This document shows, in pieces, positions 5,160 through 6,240 of a DNA stretch of 6,240 nucleotides. Under the pieces are notes generated by a model. The model had not been told where the DNA came from. It made no database searches and saw only the letters and a program-made list of their open reading frames with translations. Numbering within the stretch: the first letter of the stretch is position 1; every line of letters starts with the position of its first letter. A program made the position numbers and the translations under genes. The DNA comes from Xanthobacteraceae bacterium (lineage in GTDB: Bacteria; Pseudomonadota; Alphaproteobacteria; Rhizobiales; Xanthobacteraceae): the NCBI GenBank assembly GCA_030043175.1, contig JASHYD010001359.1:1-6240 (forward strand). Direction: 5' to 3'.

Positions 5160-6240
5160 TCAGCGGTCGTCGTCCTCGTCGACATCATGTCTGTAGACGA
5201 CGATGCACCCGGCACTGCTATTGCACAACAGTTGGCCCACTGTCGGGGTGCCGGTACCGGCCGTGGTATTGGTATCACCGCCGAGAACGCCGGTGGCCGT
5301 CTGAGGAACGAAGATCAGGTTCCGCTTGGAATCGGCTGCCACCGAATGCGAACCGGACGATTGCGGGATGGTCTCGACCAGCACGCTCGAATCGTCGACG
5401 ATGCCAAGCACAGCCCCAGAACCGAGCGCGGAGCCGGCTGGTTTGATTGCTTTGCTCGCGCCCAAATAGTAGCGGCGGTCACCCTCGTTGAACCAGACCT
5501 CATCGGAGCCGGTAACATTGGCGACCGTGGCATAATTCTTGGTCACCCCATTGATGATGACCGTACCCGTGTTGCTCGGATCGTTGCCGGGCGTGCAGCC
5601 CTCCATCAGATTGCCGTGGGTTCCAAGCGCAATGCCGTTCGGTCCGCAGTTGTTCAGCGGCACCACCCCTACATTTGCGCTCGAGTCAAATGCACCGATC
5701 ACCGCAACTGGCGCCGTGAGGATCGTCGGATCGATCACCACCATCCCGCCGCTGCAGGTGATGGGGCCGGCCAACTGTCCGTAGTTGCAGCCGGGCGGGT
5801 TGTTGGCGATGGTCGGCAGCGACGCGTAATAACGTTGCGTTTCCGGATCGTAGACCGACTGTTCAAAACCCAGGCCAAAGTTGGGGGGGAGGATGGTGGG
5901 ATCGATGCTAACCTTAGTGATTATCTTGACAGTGCTCGTCGCAGCATCACCGTTTGCTGCGAACAGCGTCCCAAAGGGGGGATCCTCGGCATTGTTGACG
6001 GCGAGCAGCAGCTTGCCGTCGGGCGTCAATGCCATCTCGTCCACTCGCGTCGAGCCGCCAGTGAAGACTGACTGCTTCAGTGCTGAGCGGACGGCGCCAA
6101 CAGGTCAAACACCTTGAGTGTGCTGTTGCCATCGCCGGCGTAGAGCCACCGATCGTGTGTCGTGACGCCATCAGGTCCTGAGACATTGTTATTGACCGCG
6201 GTTCCACCCGCGTTGAGCACAACGCCGGCGAAAAGCCCAG
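5160..6240 (-). CDS. YncE-like beta-propeller protein, 5' partial, one frameshift
   Basis: Likely an exported seven-bladed propeller of unknown ligand; the N-terminus and any signal peptide lie beyond 6240. The first visible part reads GLFAGVVLNAGGTAVNNNVS, GPDGVTTHDRWLYAGDGNST and LKVFDLLAPSAQ. At about 6080-6085 one base is missing and the frame continues LKQSVFTGGSTRVDEMALTP, DGKLLLAVNNAEDPPFGTLF. Blade motifs follow: FEQSVYDPETQRYYASLPTI, GGMVVIDPTI, CGPNGIALGTHGNLMEGC, WFNEGDRRYYLGAS, HSVAADSKRNLIFVPQ. Paired Cys residues (CNYGQLAGPITC, LLCNSSAGC) suit a periplasmic protein. The last residues, HDVDEDDDR, are strongly acidic. About 360 residues are visible. 'SGPDGV', 'GDGNST-KV-DL' and 'DEMA--P' are shared by propeller proteins frequent in Bradyrhizobium and other soil bacteria (family knowledge). 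The long plus-strand ORF across the same DNA is its antisense shadow. Confidence 0.8.

Noticed and set aside
5133..6071. 312-codon plus-strand ORF
   Set aside because: It is antisense to the beta-propeller gene, whose minus-strand translation has clear family motifs. The plus-strand translation has low-complexity Arg/Asp/Ala content and no recognisable motif.
1..6240. CRISPR array, tRNA, rRNA, transposase or integrase
   Set aside because: I looked for regularly spaced repeats, tRNA-like ends and mobile-element proteins on both strands and saw none.

Overview
The window looks like soil bacterial DNA with two different compositions. From 1 to about 850 the GC is extremely high (75-82% in the two 60-base blocks I counted by hand, 61-180). 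This part holds the 3' tip of a medium-chain dehydrogenase/quinone oxidoreductase and a convergent PfkB-family sugar kinase, both of an actinobacterial style (inference). From about 860 onward GC is lower (60% in a counted block at 1621-1680), and the recognisable genes look like Bradyrhizobium/Rhodopseudomonas-type Alphaproteobacteria: a MASE1-PAS-HWE histidine kinase, a Rap1a-like tail, a proton-efflux P-type ATPase tail, a YafQ-type toxin and a YncE-like beta-propeller. The two parts could be a transfer boundary or an assembly chimera. I cannot tell which from the sequence.

Layout: oxidoreductase tail (+, 2-58); PfkB kinase (-, 63-849, one frameshift); C-terminal scrap of a Rap1a-like protein (-, 890-1027); intact 644-residue membrane sensor kinase (-, 1028-2962); start of an unidentified small protein running out of frame into the kinase start (-, 2951-3086); small ORF with an internal stop (-, 3131-3343); AT-rich islet (about 3344-3625, 37% GC over 3361-3540 by hand count); chain of three tiny ORFs joined by GTGA stop/start overlaps (-, 3963 down to 3389), which overlaps the islet; decayed C-terminal end of a P-type H+-ATPase (-, 4005-4470); scrap of a RelB/DinJ-type antitoxin (+, 4473-4572) overlapping a YafQ-type toxin (+, 4559-4834); possible small one-pass membrane protein (+, 4890-5060); strong GC hairpin (5085-5118); and a beta-propeller protein (-, 5160-6240, one frameshift, N-terminus beyond the window).

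The most striking feature is how much is broken. The sensor kinase is the only full-length gene that reads cleanly. Nearly every other recognisable gene is truncated, frameshifted or interrupted, and several survive only as 3' ends (Rap1a tail, ATPase tail, antitoxin tail). The clearest junction is near 4470, where antisense ATPase homology and sense antitoxin homology abut within a few bases. This fits a decaying accessory region built by recombination, though sequencing indels could explain part of it. I see no intact multi-gene defence or metabolic system. The nearest things to undescribed biology are the GTGA-coupled mini-ORF chain and the small membrane ORF.
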